A stretch of 15,330 nucleotides of DNA from JBECKR01 sp040235415 (GCA_040235415.1 JBECKR010000360.1:1-15330); one strand, 5' to 3'. Shown: positions 5,354 to 13,182, counted from the stretch's first letter. Notes: generated by a model not told the origin, from the letters alone. Program-made: numbers and translations.

Positions 5354-8083
5354 ATGGGGGGGGAATCCTCACGCTCCTGGATCCGGTCGGCGCTCATGGC
5401 GGGGGTCGTCCTCTCCGTGATCGGATCGGCCGGGGCGCAGCAGACGGTATACGTCGACGACGATGCCTGTCCCGGCCCCGGGACCGGAACCGACGCCGAC
5501 CCGTACTGCAAGATCCAGGACGCGATCTGCGACATCAAGGACACGGGCGGCGGCACCGTGCTGGTGCGCCCCGGGACCTATTTCGAGTCGATCCGGATGT
5601 TCGCGGGCGTCAGCGTCGTCTCGACCGCCGGCCGTACGGTGACCACGATCGACGCCACGGGCAAGCCGTGCGTCACGCAGCAGTGCACGGAGAACGCGGC
5701 GAGCACGACCTGCGCCGCGGTCCTGATCTCGTCCTCGGGAGGCGTCGGCCCCGGCCCGGACGATCGTCTGGAGGGGTTCCGGATCACCGGCGGCGCCGGG
5801 GTGCTGCGGCAGTTCGCGAGCCAACCCGACATCCTCGCGGGGGGCGGCGTGTTCGTGTTCAACAGTTCGCCCACGATCACGAACAACGAGATCTTCGACA
5901 ACGTGCTGGGAGACGGCGTGACGCTCGAGTTCCTCGGCGCCGGCATCTACGTCCACAGCAACGAGGCGAGCTATCCACCGGCGGCTCCGGTCATCACACG
6001 CAACGTCATCCGCGGCAACATCGCGGACCCGCCCCCGGGCCGTAACCAGAACAGCCTCTCCATCGCGGGCGGGGGCGGGATCTACGTCGGCTACTGGGCG
6101 GTGCCCTCGGTCTCGGACAACACGATCGAGTCGAACCGCGTCGGCGACGTCGCGAAGGCCAACCAGGTCGTCGGCGGCGGCGGGATCGCGATGTACACCA
6201 TCGACACCGCCGGGACGCCGGTGATCTCGCGCAACGTGCTGCGCGGCAATTCCAGCGCGGATCTCGGCGGCGGGCTGTACGCCGGCTTCCGGTACCTCGA
6301 CTCCGTCAACCGTCAATCCGTCGGAATCGTCGAGAGCTCGGTGTTCGAGTACAACGACGGCACCCAGGGCGGAGGCGCCGCGACGAAGACGAGCCAGATC
6401 ACGTTCCGGAACAACACCCTCTCGGACAATACCGCTTCGTACGGCGGCGCGATCTACGCCGGTCCCACGGACGTGCCGGGCATCGATTCGACGATCGAGA
6501 ACAACGTCGTGGGCTTCAACACCGGGACCATCGCGGGCGGCGGGCTCTACGTCTACCTCTCGACGCCGACGGTGGGAACCAACGACCTCTACGGCAATGT
6601 CCCCGACAACGTCGGCGGCGACAAGAGCGACGGCGACTACGTCGGAGTGGACGGCAACGTCTCGGTGGATCCGCAGTTCGTCAGCCGCGACGCCGCGACC
6701 CGCGACCTCTCGCTCCAAGACGGAAGCCCTTTGATCGAGACGGGCGACAACGCGTTCGCGTCTTCGGAGGACATCGTCGGCGCACCGCGACCGCTCGACG
6801 CGAACTACGACGGCTCGGCCGTCGTCGACATCGGCGCCTACGAGCACGCCCCCGATTTCGACGGCGACGGCATGCCCGATTGGCAGGACCCGGACGACGA
6901 CGCGGACGGCGTCGACGATCCCGCCGATTGCGCCCCGCTGTCCCGCGGCCTGGCGAATGCCCCCACGCCCGTCGGGGCGACGCTCCGCGTCGGTGACAAC
7001 GGCGCGGGTAGCGCGCGACTGCGCTGGCACCGCGGCGGGCAGGGCCACGCCTCCAACGTCTACCGCGGCACGATCGACGGGACGTCGCCGTGGCAGTACG
7101 ACGAGACCTGCTTCGCCGCGGGCGTCCGAGGGACCTCGGTCGTCGATCCCGACGTCCCGGCTCCCGGAACCGGCTTCTACTACCTCGTCAGCGCGGTCAA
7201 CGCCTGCGGGGAGAGCCGCGCCGGCGTCGACGGCGCCGGCAACGACCTGGTGCCCTCCCCCGCCTGCTCGATCGTCGACGGCGATGCGGACGGGGACGGC
7301 GTCTCGGACCTCGCGGACGATTGCCCCGATGTCGCGAATGTCGACCAGGCGGACGCGGACGGCGACTGGGTCGGAGACGCGTGCGACCTCTGCCCCGCGA
7401 CTCCGGACCCGGGCCAGGGCGACGCCGACGGCGACGGCTTCGGCGACGCCTGCGACGTCTGCCCCGCGATCGCGGATCCGACCCAGGTCGACGTCGACGC
7501 CGACGGTGTCGGCGACGCCTGCGACAACTGCGCGAGCCTCGCGAACCCCGACCAGGCCGACCTCGACGGCGACGGGTTGGGCGATCCCTGCGATCCCGAC
7601 GACGACGGCGACGGCGTTCTCGACACGGCCGACAACTGCCCGGCGGTCGTGAACCCGACGCAGGCCGACCTCGACGGGGACGGACTGGGCGACCCCTGCG
7701 ATCCCGACCAGGACGGCGACGGCGTCGACGACGTCCTCGACTGCGCGCCGCGCGATCCCGGATACCAGAGCCCGCCGGCCGAGGTCTCGGGATTGACCGT
7801 CGACGCCCCGGCGGGAACGCACCTGACGTGGAACGCGGATCCCGGTGCGGCGGTCTACGATCTCACGGGCGGTTCGGTGACCGCGCTCCGCGTCGACGGA
7901 TCGGTCGCCGCCGCCGAGTGCCTCGCGACCGACGTCGCGACGACCTCGTGGGACGACGCCCGACCGGATCCCGCGCCGGGCGACGGCTACTACTATCTCG
8001 TCCGGGGGCGTCACGCCTGCTCCGGGTCGTTCGGCGACGCTTCGTCGGGCACGCCGCGCGCGCCGTCCGCACCCTGCCCCTGA
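5354..8083 (+). CDS. Secreted right-handed beta-helix protein with thrombospondin type 3 repeats
   Basis: A 909-residue protein. I chose the ATG at 5354 because it directly follows GGAGGAGGGG and gives a clean signal peptide (residues 1-28, ending GSAGA); the upstream in-frame ATG at 5288 precedes the promoter. Residues about 30-500 begin TVYVDDDACPGPGTGTDADP and continue as repeated Asn/Gly-rich rungs (SPTITNNEIFDN, APVITRNVIRGN, PVISRNVLRGN, TFRNNTLSDN), the pattern of pectate-lyase-like parallel beta-helices. After an Asp-rich DFDGDGMPDW segment (about 501) comes a fibronectin-III-like module (about 535-635). Residues about 641-797 are tandem calcium-binding repeats of the DxDGDGxGDxCDxCP type. 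A second Fn3-like module (about 805-905) ends near YYLVRGRHACSGSFG. No catalytic residues are evident. It is probably a surface or released adhesin or structural protein. It has no C-terminal sorting signal that I recognise. Confidence 0.85.
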   Translation: MGGESSRSWIRSALMAGVVLSVIGSAGAQQTVYVDDDACPGPGTGTDADPYCKIQDAICDIKDTGGGTVLVRPGTYFESIRMFAGVSVVSTAGRTVTTIDATGKPCVTQQCTENAASTTCAAVLISSSGGVGPGPDDRLEGFRITGGAGVLRQFASQPDILAGGGVFVFNSSPTITNNEIFDNVLGDGVTLEFLGAGIYVHSNEASYPPAAPVITRNVIRGNIADPPPGRNQNSLSIAGGGGIYVGYWAVPSVSDNTIESNRVGDVAKANQVVGGGGIAMYTIDTAGTPVISRNVLRGNSSADLGGGLYAGFRYLDSVNRQSVGIVESSVFEYNDGTQGGGAATKTSQITFRNNTLSDNTASYGGAIYAGPTDVPGIDSTIENNVVGFNTGTIAGGGLYVYLSTPTVGTNDLYGNVPDNVGGDKSDGDYVGVDGNVSVDPQFVSRDAATRDLSLQDGSPLIETGDNAFASSEDIVGAPRPLDANYDGSAVVDIGAYEHAPDFDGDGMPDWQDPDDDADGVDDPADCAPLSRGLANAPTPVGATLRVGDNGAGSARLRWHRGGQGHASNVYRGTIDGTSPWQYDETCFAAGVRGTSVVDPDVPAPGTGFYYLVSAVNACGESRAGVDGAGNDLVPSPACSIVDGDADGDGVSDLADDCPDVANVDQADADGDWVGDACDLCPATPDPGQGDADGDGFGDACDVCPAIADPTQVDVDADGVGDACDNCASLANPDQADLDGDGLGDPCDPDDDGDGVLDTADNCPAVVNPTQADLDGDGLGDPCDPDQDGDGVDDVLDCAPRDPGYQSPPAEVSGLTVDAPAGTHLTWNADPGAAVYDLTGGSVTALRVDGSVAAAECLATDVATTSWDDARPDPAPGDGYYYLVRGRHACSGSFGDASSGTPRAPSAPCP
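7274..7749 (+). repeat. Tandem thrombospondin type 3 (Asp-rich) coding repeats
   Basis: Degenerate in-frame repeats within the beta-helix gene code for successive DADGDGxGDACDxCP units separated by short N/T-P-D/T-Q stretches. The DNA shows recurring GACGGCGACGG and GGCGACGCCTGCGA words. The unit length varies around 24-39 codons. Each unit is expected to bind Ca2+ through its Asp side chains. Two similar units occur in the lipoprotein gene at 8916-9824. Confidence 0.8.
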
Positions 8084-8110
8084 CCGAGGCGGGCGCCCGC
8101 CGAACGGCCG

Positions 8111-8135
8111 CCCGCGGTTGTTTCACCGCGGGTTC
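8111..8135 (+). terminator. Hairpin after beta-helix gene, overlapping the next promoter
   Basis: CCCGCGG (8111-8117) and CCGCGGG (8126-8132) form a perfect 7-base-pair stem around an 8-base loop, followed by TTCT. A self-complementary GGCGGGCGCCCGCC (8088-8101) sits just upstream. Together they could end transcription of the beta-helix gene. The loop contains the -35 box of the following promoter. Confidence 0.5.
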
Positions 8136-8146
8136 TCGTCTATAGT
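8118..8146 (+). promoter_or_regulatory. Promoter for the lipoprotein pair
   Basis: TTGTTT (8118-8123), a 17-base spacer and TATAGT (8141-8146). The predicted start near 8153 gives a leader of about 73 bases to the ATG at 8226. Confidence 0.6.
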
Positions 8147-8225
8147 TTTGCCTTCTGCCCGGGGGTTTCGTACCTTCGGCGCTCGGGTGTCCGGGAATTC
8201 GACGGAACATCGGGGGGGAACGTCG

Positions 8226-8915
8226 ATGGTGGTCATGCGGATCACGCGGTGGATCGTTTTGGCGGTCGCGGTCGTGCTGGCGGCCGGGCTCGCCTGCACG
8301 GGCTCGGACGTGCTCCGGGCGACGATTTCGGAGGTCGCGGTCACGGTCGTCGCGCAGAACGTCGCGACCGGCCGCTACGAGGCCGCGACGATCGGCCTGT
8401 CCCAGATCAAGATGCGCCCGGTCGCGCCGCAGGCCGACGCCAATCTCGGAACCGACGACCTCGGACTTCTTCCCGACCCGGTGCAGCTCGATCTGACCCG
8501 AACCGGTTCGATCCCGGTCCAGACGACCCGGCTGTCTCCCGGACAGTACCGCGTCACCGAGCTCCGGTTCCTGCTGCCGACGCTGACGGACAACGACCCG
8601 CCGGCGGTGCCCTCGACCTGTCTCGAGAACTTCGCCCAGATCCCCGGCTCGACGGGCCCGCCGCTCCCGACGAACACCATCGTCGACTACCGCAGCGACC
8701 CGAATCCCCCGATCCTCACGATCGGCGGCGAGAGCGCCGCGGTGAACGTCACGATCGACGTCGGGGGCCTGATCGCGCTGTTCGAGTCCTCGTTCGATTG
8801 CCGCTCGTCCGGCTTTTGCATCCAAAACGGCAACCTTCCGGCCCCGTGCCTCAACGCGTTCTTGATCGATCGTTACGAGACCGGCTTTCCGGCGCTCGTG
8901 GGAATCACCCCCTGA
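8226..8915 (+). CDS. Exported DUF4382-like protein, probable lipoprotein
   Basis: A 229-residue protein. The ATG at 8226 follows a GGGGGGGAA run with a 5-base gap; an in-frame ATG at 8235 would also keep the signal. Residues 1-20 are a signal segment (RITRWIVLAVAVVLAAGLAC) ending in a Cys, so lipid attachment is plausible although the lipobox is not canonical. The mature part has a beta-rich pattern: VTVVAQNVATGRYEAATIGL, SQIKMRPV, PVQLDLTRTGSIPV and then LSPGQYRVTELRFLLP. The last motif resembles the 'aGxYtqiRL' core of DUF4382 proteins, a carbohydrate-binding-like beta-sandwich family found in lipoproteins of many environmental bacteria. Four Cys in the C-terminal half may pair in the periplasm or on the surface. 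The next gene's ATG directly follows this stop (TGAATG), so the two are translationally coupled. The DUF4382 assignment is an inference from the pattern. Confidence 0.75.
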   Translation: MVVMRITRWIVLAVAVVLAAGLACTGSDVLRATISEVAVTVVAQNVATGRYEAATIGLSQIKMRPVAPQADANLGTDDLGLLPDPVQLDLTRTGSIPVQTTRLSPGQYRVTELRFLLPTLTDNDPPAVPSTCLENFAQIPGSTGPPLPTNTIVDYRSDPNPPILTIGGESAAVNVTIDVGGLIALFESSFDCRSSGFCIQNGNLPAPCLNAFLIDRYETGFPALVGITP

Positions 8916-9824
8916 ATGAGCCTCGCCAGAATCGCCCGTAGCTCCGTCCTGACGCTCGCGCTCGTCCTGTCCGGGAGCGGCTGCTCCGAGGTCAAGGACG
9001 TCACCGTCCCCGTCGGCTCGCTCCGGATGTTCCCGATCGACACCGCGCTGCAGCAACCGACGCTCGAAGAGGCCCGAACGCAGGTCGCGGTCTGGAGGAT
9101 CAGCGCCGCTCACCTCGGTCTCGCGGGTCGGGACATCGACATGCTGTTCGGGCAGACCGATTGCCGCTTCTTCGACTCGATCGTGAGCTCCCCGTCGGGC
9201 AAGGGCACGTGCGGGACCGGCGTGGTCGTCGGCGAGATCGACACGCCCGAGAGCGCGACTTTGGACCTCACGCTCACGATGACGGTCTCGCGCATGGCGC
9301 CCCTCGACCTTCCTCCCGGCGGCGACTACGACATGGACGGTGTCCCGAACGACACCGACATCTGTCCCCTGATCGCCGACCCCGGCCAGGAGGACTCGAA
9401 CGGCGACGGGATCGGAGACGCCTGCACCGTGAAGTCCCCGTTCGAGGCGGGAGTCTGGCTGCACGACAGCGACGCGGACGGCGTCGCCGACGATTTCGAC
9501 AACTGTCTCTACGTCTCGAACGCGCTGCAGGAGGACACCGCGGGGCCGGCGAGCGACATCCCGGGCCCCGACGGAATCGGCGACGCCTGTACGACCGAGA
9601 CGGCCACGGTGCTGTCCGGCGGGGCGGCCGAGATCCAGCTCTCGCTCACCCCCGACGCGCCGTTCACGCTCACCGCGAACAACGTCTCGTTCTACGTCGT
9701 CAACTTCGGGGGGGACGGCGCGCTGACGTGCGACTGGACGGCCGGAACCTGCGCGCTCGATCCGGCGCTTCTGAAGGTCTGCGTGCGCGACACCGCCTCG
9801 GGCGCCGTTCTGGGGTGCAACTGA
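8916..9824 (+). CDS. Exported lipoprotein-like protein with two thrombospondin type 3 repeats
   Basis: A 302-residue protein whose ATG abuts the upstream TGA, indicating coupling with the DUF4382-like gene. Residues 1-23 (RSSVLTLALVLSGSGC) form a signal peptide ending in a lipobox-like GSGC, so the mature protein probably starts at a lipidated Cys23. Residues about 25-138 are beta-rich and have the same style as the upstream partner (SLRMFPIDT... TLDLTLTMTVSRM). Residues about 140-168 (DYDMDGVPNDTDICP ... GDGIGDACT) and 185-225 (DSDADGVADDFDNC ... GPDGIGDACT) are two thrombospondin type 3 calcium-binding repeats, related to those of the beta-helix protein at 5354. A C-terminal beta domain (about 230-302) has two Cys pairs. 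It is likely a cell-surface partner of the upstream lipoprotein. Function unknown. Confidence 0.78.
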   Translation: MSLARIARSSVLTLALVLSGSGCSEVKDVTVPVGSLRMFPIDTALQQPTLEEARTQVAVWRISAAHLGLAGRDIDMLFGQTDCRFFDSIVSSPSGKGTCGTGVVVGEIDTPESATLDLTLTMTVSRMAPLDLPPGGDYDMDGVPNDTDICPLIADPGQEDSNGDGIGDACTVKSPFEAGVWLHDSDADGVADDFDNCLYVSNALQEDTAGPASDIPGPDGIGDACTTETATVLSGGAAEIQLSLTPDAPFTLTANNVSFYVVNFGGDGALTCDWTAGTCALDPALLKVCVRDTASGAVLGCN

Positions 9825-9839
9825 GCGGACCGGCGGACG

Positions 9840-10460
9840 TCAGACCCGGACCTGGCGACGACGGCGGGACCTTCCGGCCGCCCCCTGCTCGAACATCGAA
9901 TCGATGAACTTCGCGAGGGTCGAGGGCTCGACCGGCTTCGCGAAGCAGCGCACCGCCCCGCACTCGAGGATCTTCGTCTCGGTCTCGGGCGTGTGGTATC
10001 CGGTCATCGCGATCACGATCGTGCTCGAGGTGTCCGGGTCCGCCTTGATCGTGCGGCAGACCTGGAATCCGTCCATGCCGGGCATCCGGAGGTCGAGCAA
10101 CACGACGTCCGGACGGAACGTCGCGACGAGACGGCCGGCCTCGAAGCCGTCGGCCGCGGTCATGACCTCGTAGCCGTTCTCCCGAGTGCCGAGGTGCTCC
10201 GACAGGACGTCTCGGATGCTGACCTCGTCATCGACGACCAGCACCTTGCTCTTTCCGGAGCCGGTGCGGAGCTCGTCCGGAAGCGGGATGCCGTTGTCGC
10301 GCATGAAGCGGATCAGATCCTCGCGGCGGATCCGGCGGTGTCCCCCGGGGGTCCGAAACGCCGGAAGCCGTCCCGCGTTCACCCAGTTGATGATCGACAG
10401 CGGCGAGACATGGCAGAGCTTCGCCGATTCGAAAGTCGTGAAAACCGATTTGTCCCGCAT
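9840..10460 (-). CDS. HTH-REC response regulator (MerR/excisionase-type DNA-binding domain fused N-terminal to a receiver)
   Basis: A 206-residue protein. I chose the ATG at 10460 because AAGGTGAG lies 4 bases before it; a GTG at 10469 would add three residues but overlaps that site. Residues about 5-55 (FTTFESAKLCHVSPLSIINW ... RTPGGHRRI) are a MerR/BldC/excisionase-type winged helix, with TPGGHRRI as the typical wing. After a short linker, residues about 71-195 form a CheY-type receiver with acidic pocket D77-D78 (VDDE), phospho-acceptor D123 (VVLLDLRMPG), T143 (AMTG) and K165 (FAKPVE). All key residues are present, so it should be phosphorylated by a histidine kinase, which is not in this window. 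The domain order is the reverse of ordinary DNA-binding response regulators. A basic tail (SRRRRQVRV) closes the protein. It converges with the lipoprotein gene, with a gap of 15 bases. Confidence 0.88.
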   Translation of the reverse strand: MRDKSVFTTFESAKLCHVSPLSIINWVNAGRLPAFRTPGGHRRIRREDLIRFMRDNGIPLPDELRTGSGKSKVLVVDDEVSIRDVLSEHLGTRENGYEVMTAADGFEAGRLVATFRPDVVLLDLRMPGMDGFQVCRTIKADPDTSSTIVIAMTGYHTPETETKILECGAVRCFAKPVEPSTLAKFIDSMFEQGAAGRSRRRRQVRV

Positions 10461-10503
10461 CCAGCTCACCTTGAGTATTTAAGGAATTGAAATATGCACT
10501 CTG

Positions 10504-10532
10504 AATATCGCCCGGCCCGGGTGGATTGTCAA
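10504..10532 (-). promoter_or_regulatory. Promoter of the HTH-REC regulator, with palindrome in the spacer
   Basis: On the - strand, a perfect TTGACA (10527-10532) is followed by a 17-base spacer and GATATT (10504-10509). Transcription should start near 10497, with a leader of about 36 bases. The spacer contains CCCGGCCCGGG (10511-10521), an inverted repeat with 5-base arms. MerR-type proteins classically bind in the spacer, so self-regulation is possible (inference). Confidence 0.65.
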
Positions 10533-10608
10533 GCGGTAATTCGAAGCTGTCGGCGTCCCGCGGGACCGAGACGGGCGCGCGCTGCCCGCGTCGAGGCCGA
10601 TCGTCGCG

Positions 10609-10626
10609 GGCTCCCTCGGGGGAGCC
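10609..10626 (-). terminator. Hairpin downstream of the minus-strand ATP-grasp operon
   Basis: GGCTCCC and GGGAGCC form a perfect 7-base-pair stem with a 4-base loop, about 70 bases past the stop codon of the last gene of the minus-strand operon and before the regulator's promoter. There is no U-tract. The rest of 10533-10696 holds nothing I can support. Confidence 0.4.
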
Positions 10627-10696
10627 GTTCGCCCCCCGCAGCGGGCCCGCCACGAACCCGTCGCAGCGCGCCACCGGCAGGCGCGGGCAGCGCGGA

Positions 10697-11914
10697 TCAT
10701 CCCGCGAGGATCCGGAGGTCGGTGGCGAAACGATCGGCGATTTCGAGCGTCGTCCTCAGATCGGGGTGCCGCAGGATGACCCAGCCGTCCGACAGCAGGG
10801 TGTTGCGCCAGTTCCGCCGGGGGGCCCCAGGCGGCAACAGATCGACCGAGACGACGTGCTCGCCGTACCGCGCGAGAAGCCGTTCGAGCCCCTCTACGGC
10901 CCGGATCCGCCCCTCGCCGTGAGCCCGTTTGAACACGACCGCGGCGTTGTAGCGCCGTTCGACCGCCTGCGAGAACGTGCCGCGACAGACGGCCTCGGCC
11001 CAGCCGGTGTAGGTATCGATATCGCTTCCGAAGTTCATGAGGTCGACCGAGTGTGCTCCGGGAGGCCGCGCCGCGACCTCTCCGAACACCGCCTCCCCGG
11101 AGGGCGAGAGGAACCACTCCATGTGGGTGAACCCGGTCTCGAAGCCGAGGGCGCGGAGCACCGCCGCGCCCATCTCCCGGCCGGAGCGCAGCCGTTCGGC
11201 GTGAACCTCGCGCAGCGTCACGGTCTGGGGGCTGATCCACTCGACCGAGCGTCCGATGAGGGGACGGGGCCGGTACCACGCGACGTTGAAGTACGCGATG
11301 CGCCCTGCGACGCAGATCGTGTCGAAGGTGTACTCCTCGCCGTCGATGAACTCCTCGACGCTGACCTCGGGGACATGCCGGATGCTCGGCAGGACCTCCT
11401 CGAGCCGGCCGGGATCGTCGACGCGATGCGTGTCCATCGAGCCGGCGCCCGCGATCGGCTTGACGACGACGGGGTAGCCGATCGAGACCGCGGCGTCGCG
11501 GATCTCCCGGTCGCCACGGGCCCGCGCGTGCCTCGGCGTCCGGATTCCTGCGGCGTCGAGCGCCCGCTTCATCGACTCCTTGTCTCGGAACGGGACCGTC
11601 CGGGCGACGCCCAGGCCGGGCAGCCCGAGCGCCTCGCGGATCCGTGCCGCGACGACCATCCCGGGCTCCCACAGGCACTCGACGCGATCGAGCCGGCGGG
11701 CGGCGGCGTACCGCCGCACCTCGGCGACGACCGCGTCTTCGTTCCACAGCGACGGCACCCGGAGGTAGCCCGAGAGGACGGCGCGGACGGGCGGCGGCAG
11801 GGCCGCTTCCGGCTGGTCGCCGATGCCGTGGACGACGGCGCCGACGCGGGCCAGGCCGCGGGTGAACAGACCCATCTCGGCCGGGAACCCCGGCGAGAAC
11901 ATCAGCACGTTCAT
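10697..11914 (-). CDS. ATP-grasp ligase-like enzyme (paralogue B)
   Basis: A 405-residue protein. Its ATG lies 4 bases after the stop of the upstream minus-strand paralogue, so translation is probably coupled. Residues 1-100 form an N-terminal Rossmann-like domain (MNVLMFSPGF...). The ATP-grasp part shows RDKESMK (K112), GYPVVVKPIAGAG (K152), the hinge acidic pair VEEF (187-188), THMEWF (E256) and FGEVAARPPG (E269, R273). These correspond to the ATP-binding lysines, the hinge and the acidic metal ligands of biotin-carboxylase-like ATP-grasp enzymes. The Asn usually two residues after the second Glu is A271 here. The family couples a carboxylate to an amine or other nucleophile through an acyl phosphate. 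The substrate is unknown. It is closer to paralogue A (13282-14502), sharing IGxxP near residue 31 and WISPQ near 226, than to its operon neighbour. Confidence 0.85.
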   Translation of the reverse strand: MNVLMFSPGFPAEMGLFTRGLARVGAVVHGIGDQPEAALPPPVRAVLSGYLRVPSLWNEDAVVAEVRRYAAARRLDRVECLWEPGMVVAARIREALGLPGLGVARTVPFRDKESMKRALDAAGIRTPRHARARGDREIRDAAVSIGYPVVVKPIAGAGSMDTHRVDDPGRLEEVLPSIRHVPEVSVEEFIDGEEYTFDTICVAGRIAYFNVAWYRPRPLIGRSVEWISPQTVTLREVHAERLRSGREMGAAVLRALGFETGFTHMEWFLSPSGEAVFGEVAARPPGAHSVDLMNFGSDIDTYTGWAEAVCRGTFSQAVERRYNAAVVFKRAHGEGRIRAVEGLERLLARYGEHVVSVDLLPPGAPRRNWRNTLLSDGWVILRHPDLRTTLEIADRFATDLRILAG

Positions 11915-11918
11915 CGCG

Positions 11919-13142
11919 TCATCCCAGCTCCACGCGGATCAGCTCGACGAGGCGTAAGAGCCCGCGGCGGACCACCTCGGTGTCGGGATGCCGCAGGATC
12001 ACGAACCCCTCGCCCTCGTAGCTGCCCGACCGCTCCTGACCCGGCCTCGGAAGGCGGACCTCGACCACGAGACCACCGAGCTCGTGCTGCGCCCGGTCGA
12101 GCCCGTGGACCGCGCGAACCGCCCTGCCGCTTCCCTGTCCCCGGAGGTACGCGGCCCCGGCGGCGAACGCCCGGGGCGGGGCATCGAAGGCGTCGTGCAC
12201 CACGAGTCGCGCCCACACGCGATAGAAGTCGGTGTCGTGGGCCCAGGAGATCAGGCTGGTGAACTGGGCGCCGGGCGGGCGGGCTCCGACTTCGGAAACC
12301 GCGAGACTGCCGTCCCGGCGCCGGAACCACTCCATGTGGCTCAGCCCGGTCCCCATGCCGAGGGCGTCGAGCGCCCGCGCCGCGACCGCCCGGATGTCGT
12401 CGTACCGCGGGTCGTCGATCTCGCGCGGGATCAGCACGCACCACTGGATCCACGGGTTCTCGAGCACCGTCAAAGGCGCCGGGAGGTAATGACTGAGCGA
12501 GTGCCACACCGGCCGGCCCCGAATGGAGACGGCGTCGAACGAGTGCTCGTCGCCGACGACGTACTCCTCGATCAGCGTAGGACGCTCGGGGCCGGGCGGC
12601 GCCACGCGGAGCGCTTCGCCCAGGGCGGACGGGCCGTCGACGCGGTACGTGTCGCGACCTCCGGCCCCGGCCGGCGGCTTCACCACGAGGGGGTATCCGA
12701 TCTCCGCGGCGACCCGCTCGGCGTCGGGGACGGAGCCCACGAGCCCGTGTCGCGCGCACGGGACCCCGGCGGCCCGCAGCACGTCCTTCATGCGCGACTT
12801 GTCGCGGAAGTTGCGAGCCGCCTCGACTCCCATGCCCTCGATGTCGAGCGCCTCGCGGACCTGGGCGAGGCCGACCTGCAGCTGCTCGAGCGTACCCAGC
12901 AGGCGGGTCACCCGCCCGATCCGGCCGGAGATCGCTCGCACGGCATCCGCGATCTGGCGCGGGTCGAGACCGTCCGCGATTCTCTCGTGGGCCGCGACCG
13001 ACTCTCGGAGATCCGGGGGGAGAACGGACGCCGGATCCTGGCTCACGAGTCCGAGGCGAACCCCGGGAAGTCCCGCCGCGGCGCGGACGAACCGCAGCGT
13101 CGCCTCGAGGAAGAACGGGGCCACGAACACGACGGATGTCAT
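11919..13142 (-). CDS. ATP-grasp ligase-like enzyme (paralogue C)
   Basis: A 407-residue protein. I chose the ATG at 13142 because MTSVVFVAPFF aligns with the N-termini of both paralogues; upstream in-frame starts would run through the divergent promoter region. The ribosome binding site is weak (GGAG, about 11 bases upstream). Visible ATP-grasp elements: RDKSRMK (K115), GYPLVVKPPAGAGG (K155), IEEYVVGDE (192-193), SHMEWF (E261) and VSEVGARPPG (E274, R278), with G276 at the usual Asn site. The C-terminal third carries AAYLRGQGSG and YEGEGFVILRHP, also seen in the sister proteins as VILRHP or VRVRHP. It is the first gene of a two-gene minus-strand operon. It lacks the WISPQ segment of A and B (WIQWCVLIPRE instead), which suggests a different substrate. 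Confidence 0.85.
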   Translation of the reverse strand: MTSVVFVAPFFLEATLRFVRAAAGLPGVRLGLVSQDPASVLPPDLRESVAAHERIADGLDPRQIADAVRAISGRIGRVTRLLGTLEQLQVGLAQVREALDIEGMGVEAARNFRDKSRMKDVLRAAGVPCARHGLVGSVPDAERVAAEIGYPLVVKPPAGAGGRDTYRVDGPSALGEALRVAPPGPERPTLIEEYVVGDEHSFDAVSIRGRPVWHSLSHYLPAPLTVLENPWIQWCVLIPREIDDPRYDDIRAVAARALDALGMGTGLSHMEWFRRRDGSLAVSEVGARPPGAQFTSLISWAHDTDFYRVWARLVVHDAFDAPPRAFAAGAAYLRGQGSGRAVRAVHGLDRAQHELGGLVVEVRLPRPGQERSGSYEGEGFVILRHPDTEVVRRGLLRLVELIRVELG

Positions 13143-13182
13143 CGGGGGCCGGTCTCCGAGGTCCCGGGACGTCACGGGCGCG

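Noticed and set aside
2773..5556. A 927-codon open frame on the - strand
   Set aside because: It lies antisense to the membrane/synthase fusion gene, its translation is rich in Arg, Asp, Glu and Gly without any motif, and it arises from GC-biased third positions.
7274..7749. Repeat block as a possible CRISPR array or mobile repeat
   Set aside because: The repeats are in-frame, degenerate and encode Asp-rich calcium-binding units; there are no identical direct repeats with unique spacers.
5369..8014. An 881-codon open frame on the - strand
   Set aside because: Antisense shadow of the beta-helix gene; low-complexity Val/Arg/Asp composition, no domain, no ribosome binding site.
10533..10696. 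Possible precursor peptide gene beside the ATP-grasp operon
   Set aside because: I looked for a short coding frame with a ribosome binding site on both strands and saw none that was convincing; the interval holds only a hairpin.
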